Assembly (NCBI RefSeq): GCF_000735525.1
Contig: NZ_JMPR01000016.1
Location: 1-37,871 of the forward strand
Direction: 5' to 3'
Source of the DNA: Tatumella ptyseos ATCC 33301
GTDB taxonomy: Bacteria; Pseudomonadota; Gammaproteobacteria; Enterobacterales; Enterobacteriaceae
Length of the DNA stretch: 37,871 nucleotides
The notes under the pieces are model-generated. The model did no database searches and was not told the origin of the DNA. It worked only from the letters and a program-made list of their open reading frames with translations. This document shows, in pieces, positions 1-10,415 of the stretch; positions within the stretch are counted from its first letter, which is position 1, and every line of letters starts with the position of its first letter. Both the position numbers and the translations under genes were made by a program.

Positions 1-292
1 GAGCAGGAGCGAATCATGACCGGTCCGTAAAGGACATATGAGTGAGTGAAGGTACCGCGCAGCGGCGGGCAGGTTTGTCGCAAGGCAGGGAGTGCAGAGG
101 GCGCGGCCTGGCGCCCTTTGCCCGGTCGCCCGCAGCGGATTACAGGCAGCATGCCTTACCGCAAAGCGAACGGAATATTCACCGTACTGATAATAAAAAA
201 CGCATCCGGTTTCCCCGGTCTCACATCCCGGTCGCCCGTGGCGGGGCAAAGGCTGCCCGACAATAAAGTGAACCGAATATACATGGTCTGAA
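1..292. other. Gene-free left edge
   Basis: No convincing gene is seen here. Two short overlapping reading frames (42-266 and 46-291) occupy the same bases in different frames, have arginine- and proline-rich translations typical of chance ORFs, and show no family resemblance. An imperfect 18-base direct repeat is visible (121-138 and 227-244, 16 of 18 identical, CCCGGTCGCCCG core). In E. coli a tRNA cluster lies some way beyond hemY on this side, but no tRNA-like cloverleaf was recognised here. Confidence 0.6.
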
Positions 293-323
293 ATAAAAAA
301 AGGTACCTGTTAAAGGCACCTTT
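293..323 (-). terminator. Rho-independent terminator of the hemCDXY operon
   Basis: Read on the minus strand, AAAGGTGCC, a seven-base loop and GGTACCTTT form a nine-pair stem (one G-U pair), followed directly by an uninterrupted run of T. It lies about 20 bases after the hemY stop codon, where an operon terminator is expected. Confidence 0.85.
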
Positions 324-343
324 TGGTATGACTGCTCGTTCTG

Positions 344-1540
344 TTACTGCTCCGGATTTTGTTTCAGAGTCAGTAACAGCCCTTCACGTCGCATCCGGGC
401 GGCTTCTTCCGGACGGCGCATCTTGTCATAGCAATCGGCCAGCCAGGCATAATCAAACGCATCTGTACGCTGTTCCAGCGCCTGACGGAAGGCCTCAGAT
501 GCCGGTTGCCATTCGCCCTGACGCATCAGCATCTGCCCCAGTGTACTGTTCAGTAACGGGGTAGCACCGTGCTGCTTCATCTGCTGGCGCAACGCTTTTT
601 CCAGCTGTTCAGGCGAGGCACTGTTGATGCGTGGCAGTAGCAGGATCAGACGCTCGTCATACTGACGCTTCAGTCCGCTCAGTACAATTTCCTGCGCTGT
701 TGCCGGGTCATTGCACTCAATCAGATGATTTGCCATCGCGACCTGCAGGGCGGTGTCCTGACGGGTTTTACGGCTCTGATTTCCCCACCACTGTTTAAGC
801 CCTTCGCTGCCTTGCTCAGCCATGGCCTGGTTCATCAGGCCCAGCCATGAGCGTTGCTGCAGATCCTGTAGCTGCTCATCGTTGATCACCTGTGACTTCT
901 CCATTGAAGGCAGAATATCGAGCAGAGCACGCCAGGCACCGGTATTCAGATAAGCCTGCTCTGCCAGGCGGAGCACTTCAGGATGACGCGGTGTCACTTC
1001 CAGCAAACGATCAATACAGTGACGGGCCGCATGATCTTCTTTACGGGCCAGAAGAATACGTGCACGGGTAATTTCCACCGGGATCTGGTTGTCGCTGCTG
1101 ACTTCAGCGGCACGCTCCAGGTGCTGGTTCGCCCGGATTTCATCCCCGCGCTGTTGTGCGGCTTCAGCAGCCAGCAGATAGTTGGCTAACGGATCTGCCG
1201 CATGATCGGCATCGCGGGAAAGTAGCTTCTCAACCTGTTTATGGTCGCCTTCTGCCAGTTTGATCAGCGCATCACGCGTCTGTCGCTGTGCACGGCGACG
1301 TTTGCGGCCGGTGAACCACCCACGGGTACGTTTTCCGGTACGAAACAGTCGACGCAGCACCCATTCAATCAGCAGGATCACCATCAGCGTAACGATCAGA
1401 ATGATCACCAGTCCGGTGACACTGGTTTCAATATTCCAGTGATCGGTCTGGATCAGCACATATCCCTGGTGACCCGCCAGCAGAGGACCCAACACAATCC
1501 CTGCCAGTAGCAATAAAAACAGAATCAGGATTTTTAGCAT
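344..1540 (-). CDS. hemY: HemY, TPR-containing inner-membrane protein of the heme operon
   Basis: The 398-residue protein has two N-terminal hydrophobic segments (about residues 3-22 and 42-65) followed by a basic stretch rich in Arg and Lys. A long alanine-rich helical region resembling tetratricopeptide repeats fills the rest. Length, topology and position match enterobacterial HemY, which is thought to assist the late heme pathway at the inner membrane; its exact biochemical role is not settled. This HemY is unrelated to the Bacillus protoporphyrinogen oxidase of the same name. It is the last gene of hemC-hemD-hemX-hemY and starts two bases after hemX ends, so translation is probably coupled. 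A strong terminator follows. Identification is by synteny plus the double-TM/TPR architecture. Confidence 0.95.
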   Translation of the reverse strand: MLKILILFLLLLAGIVLGPLLAGHQGYVLIQTDHWNIETSVTGLVIILIVTLMVILLIEWVLRRLFRTGKRTRGWFTGRKRRRAQRQTRDALIKLAEGDHKQVEKLLSRDADHAADPLANYLLAAEAAQQRGDEIRANQHLERAAEVSSDNQIPVEITRARILLARKEDHAARHCIDRLLEVTPRHPEVLRLAEQAYLNTGAWRALLDILPSMEKSQVINDEQLQDLQQRSWLGLMNQAMAEQGSEGLKQWWGNQSRKTRQDTALQVAMANHLIECNDPATAQEIVLSGLKRQYDERLILLLPRINSASPEQLEKALRQQMKQHGATPLLNSTLGQMLMRQGEWQPASEAFRQALEQRTDAFDYAWLADCYDKMRRPEEAARMRREGLLLTLKQNPEQ

Positions 1541-1542
1541 GC

Positions 1543-2670
1543 TTAATTCCCCTGTTGTACAGAGGGGGCTGAAGGCTGATTCAGCAATCCACGAACCCGG
1601 GTTTGCATCAGTTTATCCAGCAGTGGCTGGCTGGAAAGTGCATCCGGCACATCCATCGCAATGTTCTGTTGTTCCAGAGCATCAATCTGTGACAGAAATG
1701 CTTTGGTTGCCGGATCACTGGTGTCATACCAGGCGCGTACCCAGGAAGAAACAGATTCCAGAGACTGTTTATAAATTTCGTTCTGGTGGCGCGGAACCGC
1801 CTGCGCAGCGATCAGTAATTTCGACCGAATATTTTCACGCAGATAAATGTCCTGGTTTGGTGCCAGTAGTGGCTGGGCGGTATTATCGCGACGGCGGATA
1901 GTAATGAAATTATCCATAAAGTCGTGCCAGCTCTTCTCCAGGTTTTCACGCCAGTGGGCCAGAGAACCGGAAAGTTCTTTACTGTCGGCATCCATCGGAT
2001 TATTGCTGCCTTCATCATCGGCCAGTCGTAAATTATCGACCCCATTAGACAACTGATTCAGTTGCAGAATGATACCGTCATAATCCACCTGGTTAATGGA
2101 AGAAAGGGTACTGATATCGTTAGTCAGCGCCCTGCGTACATTCAGTACACTCGGGTCATCCATTTGGGCCAGGCTGCCATCCGCACTTTTTAATAATGCA
2201 GCTGCGGTAGTCACATCCTGGTCACTCCAGAGTTTTCTCCCTGCCAGTTTTACCAGATAGTCGGCCTGAGCAATCAGCCAGCTGCTACTGTCATTGCCGG
2301 TCAGTGAGGTGACTTTATCACGTAGCGCGCTCAGCTCTTTATCGGTCGCTTCCTGGTGCAGTCGTGCATCCTGAAGTGCCTGCGTCGCTGAGTTAAGCTG
2401 CTGTGACAGCTGTTGCTGGCCGGCCTGACTTTGCTGAACCAGATCACTCAGTTGCTTGTCCAGCGACTGCAGTGAACGGGTTGCGGCATCTTGCTGCTGT
2501 TTGCTGTACCAGTAACTTCCTCCACCGGCAGCCAGAGCAATGATAATGGCCACAATGGCTAAAGTTGTTCCGCTGTTTTTTGCCGGTGAAGTCTTTTCTG
2601 CTGCCGGAGAAAGATTCTCTTCCGGTGGTGTGACTTCAGGCATGGCGGAGGGGTCTTTTTGTTCCGTCAT
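1543..2670 (-). CDS. hemX: HemX, membrane-anchored protein of the heme operon
   Basis: The 375-residue protein begins with a Pro/Glu-rich cytoplasmic tail (about 1-33). One transmembrane helix (about 35-54) ends in a [12 protein letters not shown]-type junction. A Gln-rich probable coiled coil follows (about 60-120), then a helical periplasmic domain. Family members are often labelled uroporphyrinogen-III C-methyltransferase, but no SAM-binding GxGxGD-type motif is visible, so that catalytic name is not supported. It is the third gene of the operon, 25 bases after hemD, and nearly abuts hemY. A structural or scaffold role with HemY at the inner membrane is likely but inferred. Confidence 0.95.
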   Translation of the reverse strand: MTEQKDPSAMPEVTPPEENLSPAAEKTSPAKNSGTTLAIVAIIIALAAGGGSYWYSKQQQDAATRSLQSLDKQLSDLVQQSQAGQQQLSQQLNSATQALQDARLHQEATDKELSALRDKVTSLTGNDSSSWLIAQADYLVKLAGRKLWSDQDVTTAAALLKSADGSLAQMDDPSVLNVRRALTNDISTLSSINQVDYDGIILQLNQLSNGVDNLRLADDEGSNNPMDADSKELSGSLAHWRENLEKSWHDFMDNFITIRRRDNTAQPLLAPNQDIYLRENIRSKLLIAAQAVPRHQNEIYKQSLESVSSWVRAWYDTSDPATKAFLSQIDALEQQNIAMDVPDALSSQPLLDKLMQTRVRGLLNQPSAPSVQQGN

Positions 2671-2695
2671 TTTGGCTCATCCCATTGTTTTTAGT

Positions 2696-3436
2696 TCAGT
2701 ATAACGCGCGAAATAGCGCGTCGTTATCCGCGCCATCAGCTACCGTTACAGAGTGCCAGCCTGCTTCTCCGGCGAGGGTAGCTAAACGTTCACTGACGAC
2801 AATCAGCCGACAGTGTAATAGCCATTCTCTGCGATCTATGGCAGGAAACAGCTGATATAAAAATTGCAGCATTTCGCCACTGGTGACAACCAGCGTCGTG
2901 ATACCTTGTCTTCGCCAGCGCACAGCTTCTTCTGCACCCTGATACTGGCAAGGGATCCGCTGATAGCATTCGCTAAGTTCAACGGTAGCCCCCCGCTGTG
3001 TGAGCGTTTCTGCCAGCAGTTCCCGGCCGCCATTTCCCCGAAGGATCAGCGCACGCTTACCGGTGAGATCCTGCAGCGAAGGCAGATTCAGCAGCGTTTC
3101 ACTGGTTCCTGTGTCCTGCGGGTAGTTCACGTTCTGTAAACAGGCCTGATGTAATTCCAATGCGGTACGCCGACCTATAGCATAATAGTCGACACTGGCG
3201 GGCCATGCAGTATTGCTTTGCATAATTACCGGTGCTGCGAAACGGATCGCCTGATGTGATACAGCAAACAGCAAGTCATCCGGGGCCAGTGTTGCCAGCT
3301 TTTGTGGCAGCTCAGGCAGGCCCCGGCCAGGGGCATATTCAATTAACGGCAGGCTCCAGGCATGTTTGCCTGCCTGCCGCAATCGTGCCACCAGCGCGGA
3401 GGCTGAAGGCTCTGGCCGGGTGACCAGTATGGTCAT
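2696..3436 (-). CDS. hemD: Uroporphyrinogen-III synthase
   Basis: HemD cyclises hydroxymethylbilane, the product of HemC, to uroporphyrinogen III with inversion of ring D. That compound is the branch point to heme, siroheme and cobalamin. The 246-residue product matches the E. coli length. It opens with the typical [10 protein letters not shown] segment and has the two-lobed layout, with conserved stretches [19 protein letters not shown] (about 128-146) and [14 protein letters not shown] (about 179-192). The family is poorly conserved, so operon position carries much of the weight. Its ATG overlaps the hemC stop by four bases (ATGA), indicating translational coupling. The enzyme is cytoplasmic. 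Confidence 0.96.
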   Translation of the reverse strand: MTILVTRPEPSASALVARLRQAGKHAWSLPLIEYAPGRGLPELPQKLATLAPDDLLFAVSHQAIRFAAPVIMQSNTAWPASVDYYAIGRRTALELHQACLQNVNYPQDTGTSETLLNLPSLQDLTGKRALILRGNGGRELLAETLTQRGATVELSECYQRIPCQYQGAEEAVRWRRQGITTLVVTSGEMLQFLYQLFPAIDRREWLLHCRLIVVSERLATLAGEAGWHSVTVADGADNDALFRALY

Positions 3437-4377
3437 ACCGGCGGATGCCCCTGATAGACATCCCGCAAAATATCACCGGCTCCCCGTTCCAGCAGTTCTT
3501 CCGCCAGCGAAATCCCCAGTTGTTCAGCTTCAGAACGGTGTCCCCGGCGTTCGCCGTGGATAATCCGGCTGCCGTCCGGTGTTCCTACCAGGCCACGTAA
3601 CCAGAGTCCGTCGTTTTCCTGCAGAATAGCATAGCTGCCAATCGGTACCTGGCAGCCGCCTTCCAGACGGGTATTCATCGCCCGTTCTGCACGGACACAG
3701 GTTGCAGTATCGTCGTGGTTAAGTGCCTGCAGTAGCGAAATCAGTTCAGCATCATCCAGCCGGCACTCAATACCGACCGCTCCCTGACCGACCGCGGGCA
3801 GAGAGACTTCAGCTGGCAGGGTACTGCGGATCCTGGCTTCCATCCCCAGTCGCTTCAGACCGGCCGCAGCCAGGATTATCGCATCGTATTCCCCGGCATC
3901 CAGTTTTGAAAGGCGGGTACCGACATTACCGCGTAAGGAACGGATCACTAAATCAGGGCGGCGTGCGCTGAGCTGACACTGACGGCGTAAACTGGACGTG
4001 CCGACGATGGCTCCGGCGGGAAGTTCATCAATCGTCTGATATTTGTCAGAAACAAAGGCATCATGCGGGTCTTCGCGCGGACAAATCGTGACCAGGCCCA
4101 GGCCTTCGGGAAATGCGACAGGCACATCTTTCATGGAATGCACCGCCAAATCGGCACGATTTTCCATCATGGCCAGTTCCAGCTCTTTGACAAACAGTCC
4201 TTTACCACCCACTTTCGATAACGGGGTATCCAGCAGGACATCACCTTTGGTGACCATCGGGACCAGTTCCACCTGTAAGCCAGGGTGGGCGGCCATTAAC
4301 TGTTCCTGAACATAATGCGCCTGCCAGAGAGCCAGCGGGCTTTGCCGTGTAGCGATACGAATAGTTTTGTCAGACAT
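3433..4377 (-). CDS. hemC: Porphobilinogen deaminase (hydroxymethylbilane synthase)
   Basis: HemC polymerises four porphobilinogen molecules into hydroxymethylbilane. The 314-residue protein starts with [15 protein letters not shown], carries the catalytic aspartate in HSMKD (Asp84) and the Arg-rich substrate-binding stretches ([21 protein letters not shown]). The cofactor-attachment cysteine is Cys242 in [11 protein letters not shown], the same number as in E. coli. It is the first gene of hemCDXY and is transcribed away from cyaA across a 299-base divergent intergenic region, as in other enterobacteria. All key residues are present, so an active enzyme is expected. Confidence 0.98.
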   Translation of the reverse strand: MSDKTIRIATRQSPLALWQAHYVQEQLMAAHPGLQVELVPMVTKGDVLLDTPLSKVGGKGLFVKELELAMMENRADLAVHSMKDVPVAFPEGLGLVTICPREDPHDAFVSDKYQTIDELPAGAIVGTSSLRRQCQLSARRPDLVIRSLRGNVGTRLSKLDAGEYDAIILAAAGLKRLGMEARIRSTLPAEVSLPAVGQGAVGIECRLDDAELISLLQALNHDDTATCVRAERAMNTRLEGGCQVPIGSYAILQENDGLWLRGLVGTPDGSRIIHGERRGHRSEAEQLGISLAEELLERGAGDILRDVYQGHPPV

Positions 4378-4676
4378 GTCGTTAACCGTTTTTGTCGTTT
4401 GCTAATCATCCTATCATTTAAACGATAAATGTGGCAGGCTTCGGCGATGAAATCCGGACGGTCTGTAATGGTATATGACCCGCCGCAATGAGGGTTCTGT
4501 GGCATCTAATATTAAGATTCCGTGGTGAAAGGTGATAAAATAATCATCATTGCAGTAACCGTGGCCTGGTCCCGGAGGGGAATATTTTTTCAGTCCGCTC
4601 TGTCCCGGCGTCACGAGTATCTTGTTTTATCGGAGTATAAAAGTGCGTAATCACCGGAACTTGCAGGCAAAACGTC
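4378..4676. promoter_or_regulatory. hemC/cyaA divergent regulatory region
   Basis: This 299-base gap must hold the promoters of both hemC (minus) and cyaA (plus). Visible items are an imperfect palindrome TATCATTTAAACGATA (4412-4427) close to hemC, and a weak cyaA promoter candidate TTAAGA (4512-4517), 18-base spacer, TAAAAT (4536-4541). E. coli cyaA has a CRP-repressed promoter. A clean TGTGA-N6-TCACA site was not found here, only a degenerate GGTGAAAGGTGATAAAA stretch. Promoter assignment is tentative. Confidence 0.4.
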
Positions 4677-7235
4677 TTGTACCTTTATATTGAAACTCTG
4701 AAACAGCGACTTGACGCCATTAATCAGCTCAGGGTAGATCGGGCAATGGCAGCGATGGGGCCTGCTTTCCGGCAGGTGTATAGCTTGCTTCCTGCTCTGC
4801 TGCACTATCATCATGCTGCGCTGCCTGGCTATCAGCAGGGCAATGTACCGCACGGTATCAGTTTTTTTACGCCCGCAGCACATCAGCTGAACCTTCTGAA
4901 ACGTTTTTCTGACGAACCCTTCATACAGCATATCCACCCGCAGGGAGAAGCGCCGATCACCGGGGTTTATTCCATGGGCAGTACGTCCTCGGTGGGGCAG
5001 AATAACCATTCCGACCTGGATATCTGGGTCTGCCATCAGTCCTGGCTGGACAGCCACGAAAGACAGGCACTACAGAATAAATGCCGGCTGCTGGCGCAAT
5101 GGTGCCAGTCGCTGGGTATTGAAGTCAGCTTTTTCCTGATCGATGAAAACCGTTTCCGGCATAACGAAAGCGGTAATCTGGGGACTGAGGACTGCGGCAG
5201 CACACAGCATATTCTGCTGCTGGATGAATTTTACCGTTCCGCTGTCCGGATGGCGGGTAAACGTATCCTCTGGAATATGGTGCCGGCATCAGGGGAAGGC
5301 CGCTACGATGATTATGTGATGTCTTTATATGCCGGTGGCGCGCTGACACCCAATGAATGGCTGGATTTGGGCGGCCTGAGCACGCTTTCGGCCGAGGAGT
5401 ATTTCGGTGCCAGCCTCTGGCAGTTATATAAAAGTATCGATTCTCCGTATAAAGCGGTACTGAAAACATTGTTGCTGGAAGCCTACACCCGCGAATATCC
5501 GGATACGCGTCTGCTGGCGATGGATATTAAACAACGGCTTCATGACGGTGAAATTGTCAGTTTCGGCCTTGACCCCTATTGCATGATGCTGGAAAAAGTC
5601 ACCGACTATTTACAGGCGATAGAGGATCCTGCCCGGCTTGACCTGGTTCGTCGGTGTTTTTACCTGAAAGCCTGTGAAAAGCTGTCGGTAGAGCAGCCGC
5701 AGGGGCGTTCTCAATGGCGACGGGAAATACTCAGTCAGCTGGTGAAAGAGTGGGGTTGGGATCAGCAGCGGCTACAAATACTCGACAGTCGTGACAGCTG
5801 GAAGATTGACCAGGTACGCGAAGCGCATAACGAGCTACTGGATGCGATGATGCAGAGTTATCGTAATCTTATCCGTTTTGCTCGCCGTAATAATTTAAGT
5901 GTGAGTGCCAGTCCACAGGATATCGGGGTACTGACGCGTAAATTATATGCGGCGTTTGAAGTTCTGCCTGGTAAAGTTATCCTGGTCAATCCGCAGATTT
6001 CACCGGATCTGAGTGAAGAGAATCTGACGTTTATCCATGTCCCTGAAGGGCGCGCAAATCGCCCGGGCTGGTATCTGTATAATTATGCTCCGCAGATGAA
6101 TTCTATTATCAGTCATCAGCCGTTGGAGTATAACCGCTACCTGATCAAGCTGGTGGCCTGGAGCTGGTTCAATGGTCTGCTGACCGACAAAACACGGCTG
6201 CATATTAAAGGCAGTGGCGGGTGTGAGAATGAAAAATTACAGGGGCTGGTGACGGATGTTGCCCATCACTTTCCGCTCCGCGTACCGGCGCCGACCCCGA
6301 AAGCGTTGTACAGCCCGTGTGAAATCCGTCATCTGGCCATTATGGTGAACCTGGAATATGACCCGACGGCGGCGTTCCGGGATCAGGTCATTCATTTTGA
6401 TTTTCGTAAACTGGATGTCTTCAGCTTCGGACAGCAGCAGCGTTGCCTGATCGGGAGTATTGACCTGCTGTACCGCAATTCCTGGAATGAAGTGCGCACC
6501 CTGCATTTTCACGGTGAGCAGTCGATGATTGATGCGCTCAAAACGATTCTCGGCAAGATGCACCAGGATGCTCAGCCTCCGGACAGTGTGGAGGTTTTCT
6601 GTTACAGCCAGCATTTGCGCGGACTTATCCGTACACGGGTTCAGCAACTGGTCTCGGAATGTGTTGATATCCGTTTATCCAGTCCCCGTCAGGAACCCGG
6701 GCGCTTTAAGGCGCTGCGGCTGGCGGGAGATACCTGGGGGATTTTCTTCGAGCGCATGAGTGTCTCGGTACAGAAACTGGAAAACGCGGTAGAGTTTTAT
6801 GGTGCCATTTCCAACAACAAATTGCATGGCTTATCGATTAAGGTGGGATCGCAGCAAGCGGAATTACCCGCTGTCGTTAACGGCTATGCCAGTGAAGGGA
6901 TTATTCAGTTCTTTTTTGAAGACAGCCCGTCTTGCGCGGATTTTAATATTTATATCCTGGATGAGCAAAACGGGGTAGAGGTCTACCGCCATTGTGAGGG
7001 TAGTAAAGAAGAACTGGTGCGTGATGTCAGCCGGTTCTACTCTTCCTCGCATGATCGCTTTACCTACGGCTCCGGTTTTATCAATTTTAACCTGCCACAG
7101 TTTTATCAACTGGTGACGGAAGGCGGAAAAACCCGGGTATTACCTTTTCGTTCTGCCTCCCACGATGAAGTGGCTGAAAACGTTTCCCCGCAACTGAGCC
7201 GGAATATATTACCGCGTTCAAAGGATCGGTTCTGA
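4677..7235 (+). CDS. cyaA: Class I adenylate cyclase
   Basis: CyaA makes cAMP from ATP, the signal for CRP-dependent catabolite control; it is activated by the glucose PTS. The 852-residue protein (about 848 in E. coli) has an N-terminal catalytic domain. It carries the nucleotidyltransferase-type signature Gly-Ser (101-102) followed by SDLDIWVC with Asp113 and Asp115. The long C-terminal regulatory domain is well conserved up to the NLPQFYQLV segment. The last roughly 30 residues diverge from E. coli. The start is TTG, giving [19 protein letters not shown] exactly as in E. coli, where the UUG codon is known to limit translation. Only a weak Shine-Dalgarno (AGG at 4665-4667) precedes it. Convergent with cyaY. 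Confidence 0.97.
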   Translation: MYLYIETLKQRLDAINQLRVDRAMAAMGPAFRQVYSLLPALLHYHHAALPGYQQGNVPHGISFFTPAAHQLNLLKRFSDEPFIQHIHPQGEAPITGVYSMGSTSSVGQNNHSDLDIWVCHQSWLDSHERQALQNKCRLLAQWCQSLGIEVSFFLIDENRFRHNESGNLGTEDCGSTQHILLLDEFYRSAVRMAGKRILWNMVPASGEGRYDDYVMSLYAGGALTPNEWLDLGGLSTLSAEEYFGASLWQLYKSIDSPYKAVLKTLLLEAYTREYPDTRLLAMDIKQRLHDGEIVSFGLDPYCMMLEKVTDYLQAIEDPARLDLVRRCFYLKACEKLSVEQPQGRSQWRREILSQLVKEWGWDQQRLQILDSRDSWKIDQVREAHNELLDAMMQSYRNLIRFARRNNLSVSASPQDIGVLTRKLYAAFEVLPGKVILVNPQISPDLSEENLTFIHVPEGRANRPGWYLYNYAPQMNSIISHQPLEYNRYLIKLVAWSWFNGLLTDKTRLHIKGSGGCENEKLQGLVTDVAHHFPLRVPAPTPKALYSPCEIRHLAIMVNLEYDPTAAFRDQVIHFDFRKLDVFSFGQQQRCLIGSIDLLYRNSWNEVRTLHFHGEQSMIDALKTILGKMHQDAQPPDSVEVFCYSQHLRGLIRTRVQQLVSECVDIRLSSPRQEPGRFKALRLAGDTWGIFFERMSVSVQKLENAVEFYGAISNNKLHGLSIKVGSQQAELPAVVNGYASEGIIQFFFEDSPSCADFNIYILDEQNGVEVYRHCEGSKEELVRDVSRFYSSSHDRFTYGSGFINFNLPQFYQLVTEGGKTRVLPFRSASHDEVAENVSPQLSRNILPRSKDRF

Positions 7236-7242
7236 AACTGGC

Positions 7243-7269
7243 AAGCCGGCACCGTTACCCTGCCGGCTT
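7243..7269. terminator. Hairpin between convergent cyaA and cyaY
   Basis: AAGCCGGCA (7243-7251) pairs perfectly with TGCCGGCTT (7261-7269) across a nine-base loop. It lies just after the cyaA stop and just after the cyaY stop on the other strand. Only a short T run (TTT) follows on the plus strand, so it is a plausible but imperfect bidirectional terminator. Confidence 0.6.
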
Positions 7270-7275
7270 TCAGGC

Positions 7276-7593
7276 TCAGAAACTGAATTTCTCGCCGGCC
7301 TGGGCGGTGCATGCCTGCTCCAGCAATGTCCAGAATTCGGTGCCGCTACGGTCACAAATCCAGTGCGGGGACTGATAGCTGAAGTGATATCCCCCGGCTT
7401 TGGTCGCGAGCCAGACCTGATGCAGAGGCTCCTGACGGTTAATGACAATTTTACTGCCATTTTCAAAGCTGAGTGTCATCACACTGCCGTGGGTTTCGTA
7501 ATCGATATCGGCATCGCCGTCATGCTCATCCAGGCGCTCTTCAACACTCAGAAGTAACTGGTCTGCCAGTTGATGAAATTCACTGTCGTTCAT
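7276..7593 (-). CDS. cyaY: Iron-sulfur cluster assembly protein CyaY (frataxin)
   Basis: CyaY is bacterial frataxin. It binds iron through an acidic helix and modulates the IscS/IscU cluster machinery in the cytoplasm. The 105-residue product shows the acidic N-terminal helix ([19 protein letters not shown], then [12 protein letters not shown]). The frataxin beta-sheet core follows, with [21 protein letters not shown] and the GGYHF and WICDRSG motifs. The frame is open upstream to 7644, but the ATG at 7593 is chosen because GGGGAG sits seven bases before it and the resulting protein matches the E. coli start MNDSEFH. It is a single-gene unit convergent with cyaA and divergent from lptM. Confidence 0.96.
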   Translation of the reverse strand: MNDSEFHQLADQLLLSVEERLDEHDGDADIDYETHGSVMTLSFENGSKIVINRQEPLHQVWLATKAGGYHFSYQSPHWICDRSGTEFWTLLEQACTAQAGEKFSF

Positions 7594-7771
7594 TATTGCT
7601 CCCCTGTTTTTTGCAAAGTATAGCGCGCTGACAGGGTTTGCCAATCCTTGTCTGATCCGCGAGGAAAAGCTTCTGCAATTGAGAGCGGAATTCGGGGATT
7701 TTCTGTTGCTTTTCCTTGTTCAACTGCGATGATAAGTGAATGAGATTAAGCACAGATTGAGTGTAACAAAA

Positions 7772-7945
7772 ATGAAAAAAATGTTCGGTTGGCTGGTATT
7801 CATAGTGATCCCCGCAGCATTAACGGGATGCGGACTGAAGGGACCTCTCTATTTTCCGAAAGATCAGGCCCGTCACCATAAAACCTCCATAGTCGTGCCA
7901 CAGGATACTGATACTTCAGTACCTGCAGGAACCGTAGCACCATAA
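7772..7945 (+). CDS. lptM: LptM (YifL) small outer-membrane lipoprotein
   Basis: The product is a 57-residue lipoprotein with signal peptide residues 1-19 and lipobox LTGC, Cys20 being the lipidation site. The conserved GCGLKGPLYFP motif follows the cysteine, and a hydrophilic tail completes it. In E. coli the GLKGPLYFP peptide of LptM mimics LPS and promotes native disulfide formation in LptD. That function is family knowledge and is transferred here because the motif is intact. The frame runs upstream to a GTG at 7736, but the ATG at 7772 gives a normal Lys-Lys signal peptide. It lies 27 bases before dapF, as in E. coli, and probably heads the lptM-dapF-yigA-xerC-yigB unit. Confidence 0.93.
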   Translation: MKKMFGWLVFIVIPAALTGCGLKGPLYFPKDQARHHKTSIVVPQDTDTSVPAGTVAP

Positions 7946-7972
7946 ATCACAGTGTAACCGGCGGAGCAAACA

Positions 7973-8797
7973 ATGCAGTTTTCAAAAATGCACGGTCTCG
8001 GCAATGATTTTATGGTCGTTGACGCAGTCACTCAGAATGTGTTTTTCTCGCCGGAACTTATTCGCCGGCTGTCCGACCGTCATCTGGGCGTAGGATTTGA
8101 TCAGTTACTGATCGTTGAACCCCCTTATGACCCGGAACTGGATTTTCATTACCGTATCTTTAACGCCGATGGCAGCGAAGTGGCCCAATGCGGTAACGGC
8201 GCCCGCTGTTTTGCCCGTTTTGTCCGTCTTAAGGGGTTGACCAATAAAAAAGATATCCGGGTGAGTACCCATACCGGCAGGATGGTTCTGACCGTCAACA
8301 GTGATGACACTGTGCGGGTCAATATGGGGGAGCCGGATTTTGAGCCAGCCAATATCCCGTTTCGTGCCAATAAAGCCGAAAACCTGTATCTGTTACGGTT
8401 AGCGGAACAGACCCTGATGTTTGGTGCCGTTTCTATGGGTAATCCGCATTGTGTGATTCAGGTGGATAATATTACCACCGCAGCCGTTGAGGTGCTCGGC
8501 CCGCAGATGGAAAGTCATGAACGTTTTCCTGAACGGGTTAATGTCGGGTTTATGGAAGTGGTTTCCCGTTCTCATATCCGTTTAAGGGTCTATGAGCGAG
8601 GCGCCGGGGAAACTCAGGCCTGTGGCAGCGGAGCCTGTGCGGCCGTCGCCAGCGGTATACTTCAGGGGCTGCTGGCTGAAAGCGTCCGTGTCGATTTACC
8701 GGGCGGCAGTTTAACCATCACCTGGGACGGTCCGGGCACCCCGCTATATATGACGGGACCGGCAACACATGTCTACGACGGATTTATTCATTTATGA
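7973..8797 (+). CDS. dapF: Diaminopimelate epimerase
   Basis: DapF converts LL-diaminopimelate to the meso form, which is used for lysine synthesis and for the peptidoglycan stem peptide. It is a cofactor-independent two-base racemase. The 274 residues equal the E. coli length. Both catalytic cysteines are visible: Cys73 in QCGNGARC and Cys217 in [10 protein letters not shown]. The start is supported by GGAG seven bases upstream and the [14 protein letters not shown]-terminus typical of the family. The stop overlaps the yigA start (ATGA), indicating coupling in the dapF-yigA-xerC-yigB operon. Cytoplasmic. Confidence 0.98.
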   Translation: MQFSKMHGLGNDFMVVDAVTQNVFFSPELIRRLSDRHLGVGFDQLLIVEPPYDPELDFHYRIFNADGSEVAQCGNGARCFARFVRLKGLTNKKDIRVSTHTGRMVLTVNSDDTVRVNMGEPDFEPANIPFRANKAENLYLLRLAEQTLMFGAVSMGNPHCVIQVDNITTAAVEVLGPQMESHERFPERVNVGFMEVVSRSHIRLRVYERGAGETQACGSGACAAVASGILQGLLAESVRVDLPGGSLTITWDGPGTPLYMTGPATHVYDGFIHL

Positions 8798-9501
8798 AAC
8801 CCGATGAAGAACCGGAATTACTGAAAGATATGGCACCTGATGAGCAGTCCGTCAGTGACTATTTGTGTCGTAATCCTGATTTCTTTATCCGTAATGCCCG
8901 TCAGGTCGAACAGATGCAGGTGCCTCATCCGGTGAGAGGCAGTGTTTCGCTGGTGGAATGGCATATGGCGCGCCAGCGGAATCATATTCAGCAACTGGAA
9001 GAAGAAATTACATTGCTGATGGAGCAGGCCTCGGCGAATCAACAGCTTTTCGGGCAGCTATTATCGTTGCAGTCACACCTGACGGCTGCGGACAGTCTGC
9101 AGGATATGCTTGAGCGGTTACACCGCTGGGCCAGAGGTCTCGGCCTGGCAGGGGCGACCGTACGCCTGTTCAGTGAAAAATGGTTGCTGGGCGCACCGTC
9201 AGGGTTTACCGGCCTCGGACTTTCCCGGCAGGCGTTTGATACATTACGGATCCAGCGCTTTGGCCGCCGCCAGCATTATCTTGGTCCGTTGAATGGCCCC
9301 GAATTACTCCTGCTATTGCCGGACGCAAAGGCGATAGGGTCGGTAGCTATGTCACTGATGGGCGACCATGAGGACCTCGGGGTACTTATCTTCACCAGCC
9401 GTGATAAACAGCACTACCAGCCGGGGATGGGGACGGAGTTACTGCAATATCTGGCCGGAATGCTGCCGGACCTGCTGGCACGATGGATTTCACGTAAATG
9501 A
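8794..9501 (+). CDS. yigA: DUF484 family protein YigA
   Basis: The 235-residue cytoplasmic protein of the DUF484 family has an N-terminal helical part with the typical [13 protein letters not shown] segment (about 19-31) and [19 protein letters not shown] probable coiled coil follows (about 62-110), then a GAF-like C-terminal domain ending in [10 protein letters not shown] and [16 protein letters not shown]. No catalytic residues are recognisable and the molecular function is unknown. Its fixed place between dapF and xerC, with four-base overlaps at both ends, is conserved in gamma-proteobacteria and shows tight co-translation rather than a proven functional link. Confidence 0.9.
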   Translation: MKPDEEPELLKDMAPDEQSVSDYLCRNPDFFIRNARQVEQMQVPHPVRGSVSLVEWHMARQRNHIQQLEEEITLLMEQASANQQLFGQLLSLQSHLTAADSLQDMLERLHRWARGLGLAGATVRLFSEKWLLGAPSGFTGLGLSRQAFDTLRIQRFGRRQHYLGPLNGPELLLLLPDAKAIGSVAMSLMGDHEDLGVLIFTSRDKQHYQPGMGTELLQYLAGMLPDLLARWISRK

Positions 9502-10415
9502 ATGCCCCCGAACTTACCGATAGCCTGCAGGTGCCTGTCGATCGTTTTCTGCGTTACCTGAAGGTCGAACGCCAGTTAAGTCCGTTGACGCTGACCAGTT
9601 ATCAGCACCAGTTAGCGGCGCTGATCCTGCTGATGAAGGATGCCGGTCTGCAACACTGGGAGCAATTGGAGCCCACGCATGTCCGCGCACTGGCGGCGAA
9701 AAGTCGCCGTAACGGGCTTCAGGCGACCAGCCTGGCATTACGGTTGTCCGCTTTACGCAGCTTTCTCGACTGGCAGGTTGACCGGGGAGCGTTACCGGCT
9801 AACCCGGCGAAGGGGATTGCCACACCCAAAACGTCCCGTCATCTGCCGAAAAATATTGATGTCGATGAGATGGGGCAGTTGCTGGACATCGACCTCAATG
9901 ATCCGTTATCGGTACGTGACCGTACCATGCTTGAGGTGATGTACGGTGCCGGATTACGTTTAGCGGAGCTGGTCAATCTGGATTGCCGGCATTTTGATGC
10001 GGAGTCCGGAGAAATTCTGGTCACGGGGAAAGGCAGTAAAGAACGGCGATTACCGATAGGACGCACGGCCTGTGAATGGATGCAACGCTGGCTGAAAATG
10101 CGTGAATTATTTGGCGCGCAGGATGATGCTGTCTTTCTTTCGCAGCAGGGCAACCGTATCTCTGCGCGTAATGTTCAGAAGCGTTTTGCTGGCTGGGGGG
10201 TGAAACAGGGGCTCAGCAGTCATATTCATCCGCATAAATTGCGTCATTCGTTCGCCACCCATATGCTGGAATCCAGCGGTGATTTACGTGCTGTCCAGGA
10301 ACTACTGGGCCATGCGAATCTGTCGACCACCCAGATCTATACCCATCTGGATTTTCAGCATCTGGCTTCGGTGTATGATGCTGCACACCCACGGGCGAAA
10401 CGAGGAAAAAAATAA
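9498..10415 (+). CDS. xerC: Site-specific tyrosine recombinase XerC
   Basis: XerC works with XerD at the dif site to resolve chromosome dimers at division, under FtsK control. The 305-residue protein has an N-terminal SAM-like core-binding domain (about 12-100, with [15 protein letters not shown]) and a C-terminal catalytic domain. The full active-site set is present: Arg154 (GAGLRLAEL), Lys178 ([10 protein letters not shown]), His246 and Arg249 (HPHKLRH), His272 (LLGHANLS) and the nucleophile Tyr281 (QIYTHLDF). The start codon overlaps the yigA stop, and the stop overlaps the yigB start (TAATG). Its conserved dapF-yigA-xerC-yigB setting marks it as the housekeeping recombinase, not a mobile-element integrase. 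Confidence 0.98.
   Translation: MNAPELTDSLQVPVDRFLRYLKVERQLSPLTLTSYQHQLAALILLMKDAGLQHWEQLEPTHVRALAAKSRRNGLQATSLALRLSALRSFLDWQVDRGALPANPAKGIATPKTSRHLPKNIDVDEMGQLLDIDLNDPLSVRDRTMLEVMYGAGLRLAELVNLDCRHFDAESGEILVTGKGSKERRLPIGRTACEWMQRWLKMRELFGAQDDAVFLSQQGNRISARNVQKRFAGWGVKQGLSSHIHPHKLRHSFATHMLESSGDLRAVQELLGHANLSTTQIYTHLDFQHLASVYDAAHPRAKRGKK

Noticed and set aside
121-244. 18-base imperfect direct repeat as an attachment site or CRISPR fragment
   Set aside because: Only two copies, 16/18 identical and GC-rich low-complexity, with no integrase, spacer pattern or cas gene in the window.
42-291. Two overlapping short frames at the left edge
   Set aside because: They share the same bases in two frames, have no recognisable motif and biased composition. 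No evidence for either.
1543-2670. HemX as a functional uroporphyrinogen-III methyltransferase
   Set aside because: This common database name is not supported: no SAM-binding motif is visible and the architecture is a membrane anchor plus coiled coil.
9498-10415. XerC as the integrase of a mobile element
   Set aside because: Position in the dapF-yigA-xerC-yigB operon and the end-to-end match with housekeeping XerC rule this out; no attachment-site repeats or phage genes were seen nearby.
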